Positions 63,426 to 64,000 of a stretch of 64,000 nt of DNA are shown piece by piece. Origin of the DNA: Psychrobacter sp. 1044 (GTDB lineage Bacteria > Pseudomonadota > Gammaproteobacteria > Pseudomonadales > Moraxellaceae); the NCBI RefSeq assembly GCF_904846525.1, contig NZ_CAJHAZ010000006.1, forward strand, positions 62,001 to 126,000. Reading direction: 5' to 3'. The position numbers and the translations under genes are program-made. The notes under the pieces were generated by a model, which searched no databases, was not told the DNA's origin, and worked only from the letters and a program-made list of their open reading frames with translations. Each line of letters begins with the position of its first letter. The stretch's first letter is position 1.

Positions 63426-64000
63426 TTATTGACCAAAGTTCGCTTGCTCAAGACGTGCCAGCTCACCGTTACTACGGATTTCGCTGAGTGCTTTATTAAA
63501 GTCGTCTCTGAGTGCGTCACCTTTACGAACAGCAATGGCAATATTGTCGTCATTGTCAATTTCGTCACCAACGATACCAAAGCCTTCAGGGTTGTCTGCC
63601 AACCATGATTTGGCAGAGACTTTTTCCGCCAATACTGCATCGCTACGACCAGACTTTAGATCCAGATAAGCATTGTCATAATTGTCATACAACTGCACAG
63701 TATTGCCGTCTTTGCCTTCATAGTTATCTTGTAAATAAGCGCCAGGCGTGGTTGAACGTTGACCACCAAGTGTCAAGTTTTTGATCGCCATAGGATCAAA
63801 ACTGCCTTTGGTATCGGTCAGCCAAACCATCGTATTGGCAAAGTAAGGCTCGGTAAAGTCGACTTTTTCTTGACGCTCAGGTGTAATAGACATACCCGCA
63901 ATCACTGCATCATATTTTTGTGCTAAAAGACCCGGAATAATACCATCCCAATCTTGAGCGACGATTTCACATTTGGCTTGCATCTGTTTACATAAGGCAT
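63426..64000 (-). CDS. Amino-acid ABC transporter binding protein 3, N-terminus beyond window
   Basis: Third receptor, lying upstream of the two above in transcription. The 191 codons present carry VAQDWDGIIPGLLAQKYDAV, SITPERQEKVDFTEPYFANT, and the C-terminal LARLEQANFGQ. The open frame continues to the window edge in the same frame (ALCKQMQAKC), so the N-terminal signal is outside. Spacing of 32 bp to gene 2 suggests one transcript. Confidence 0.9.
   Translation of the reverse strand, partial: ALCKQMQAKCEIVAQDWDGIIPGLLAQKYDAVIAGMSITPERQEKVDFTEPYFANTMVWLTDTKGSFDPMAIKNLTLGGQRSTTPGAYLQDNYEGKDGNTVQLYDNYDNAYLDLKSGRSDAVLAEKVSAKSWLADNPEGFGIVGDEIDNDDNIAIAVRKGDALRDDFNKALSEIRSNGELARLEQANFGQ

Overview
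The window looks like a chromosomal segment of a Moraxellaceae gammaproteobacterium, most likely Psychrobacter or a close relative. This rests on protein character, moderate GC content, the zipA-ligA-smc neighbourhood and the Acinetobacter-like mix of leucine/acyl-CoA catabolism with rubredoxin reductase. It is an inference from reading, not from a database search. Most of the DNA is ordinary housekeeping sequence.

Layout. 1-1274: 5' two thirds of lepA. 1637-10124: a minus-strand kpsM-T-E-D-C-S cluster, the whole export and Kdo-linker machinery of an ABC-dependent (group 2) capsule, without serotype-specific biosynthesis genes. 10363-10941: tRNA-Met(CAT) and RNase P RNA. 11029-16789: bioD, bioA, a 2[4Fe-4S] ferredoxin, coaD, smpB, rarD and an Lrp/AsnC regulator. 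16932-21928: three lipoproteins and the radical-SAM protein YgiQ. 21977-31966: an AT-rich gene joining 36-residue helical repeats to a DUF2971-like domain and coupled to ligA, then ligA, zipA and smc. 32106-36397: two small unknowns, a TauE/SafE transporter, birA without its DNA-binding domain, coaX and a TonB-C-like protein. 36521-47644: a leucine-degradation (liu) cluster with two tandem acyl-CoA synthetases. 48024-49244: rubredoxin reductase. 49627-53038: a gltIJKL-type glutamate/aspartate ABC importer. 53363-59325: hslO, a lipase-like hydrolase, a PhoB-boxed phoX and an FAH-family hydrolase. 59522-64000: a second amino-acid ABC importer with two permeases and three tandem paralogous binding proteins, the last cut by the window end.

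How genes work together. The liu genes take isovaleryl-CoA to acetoacetate and acetyl-CoA. bioA/bioD make the biotin that BirA attaches to the LiuD carboxylase subunit. The kps genes make the glycolipid anchor and export a capsule. Two separate importers serve amino-acid uptake. phoX has a strong PhoB site array and is probably induced by phosphate starvation.

Not explained by genes: a family of about 105-bp TA-flanked inverted-repeat elements with four copies here (two inside the liu cluster), and a second 173-bp element with 15-bp perfect ends plus a decayed half copy. The ligA-coupled repeat/DUF2971-like gene is the best candidate for an uncharacterised function.
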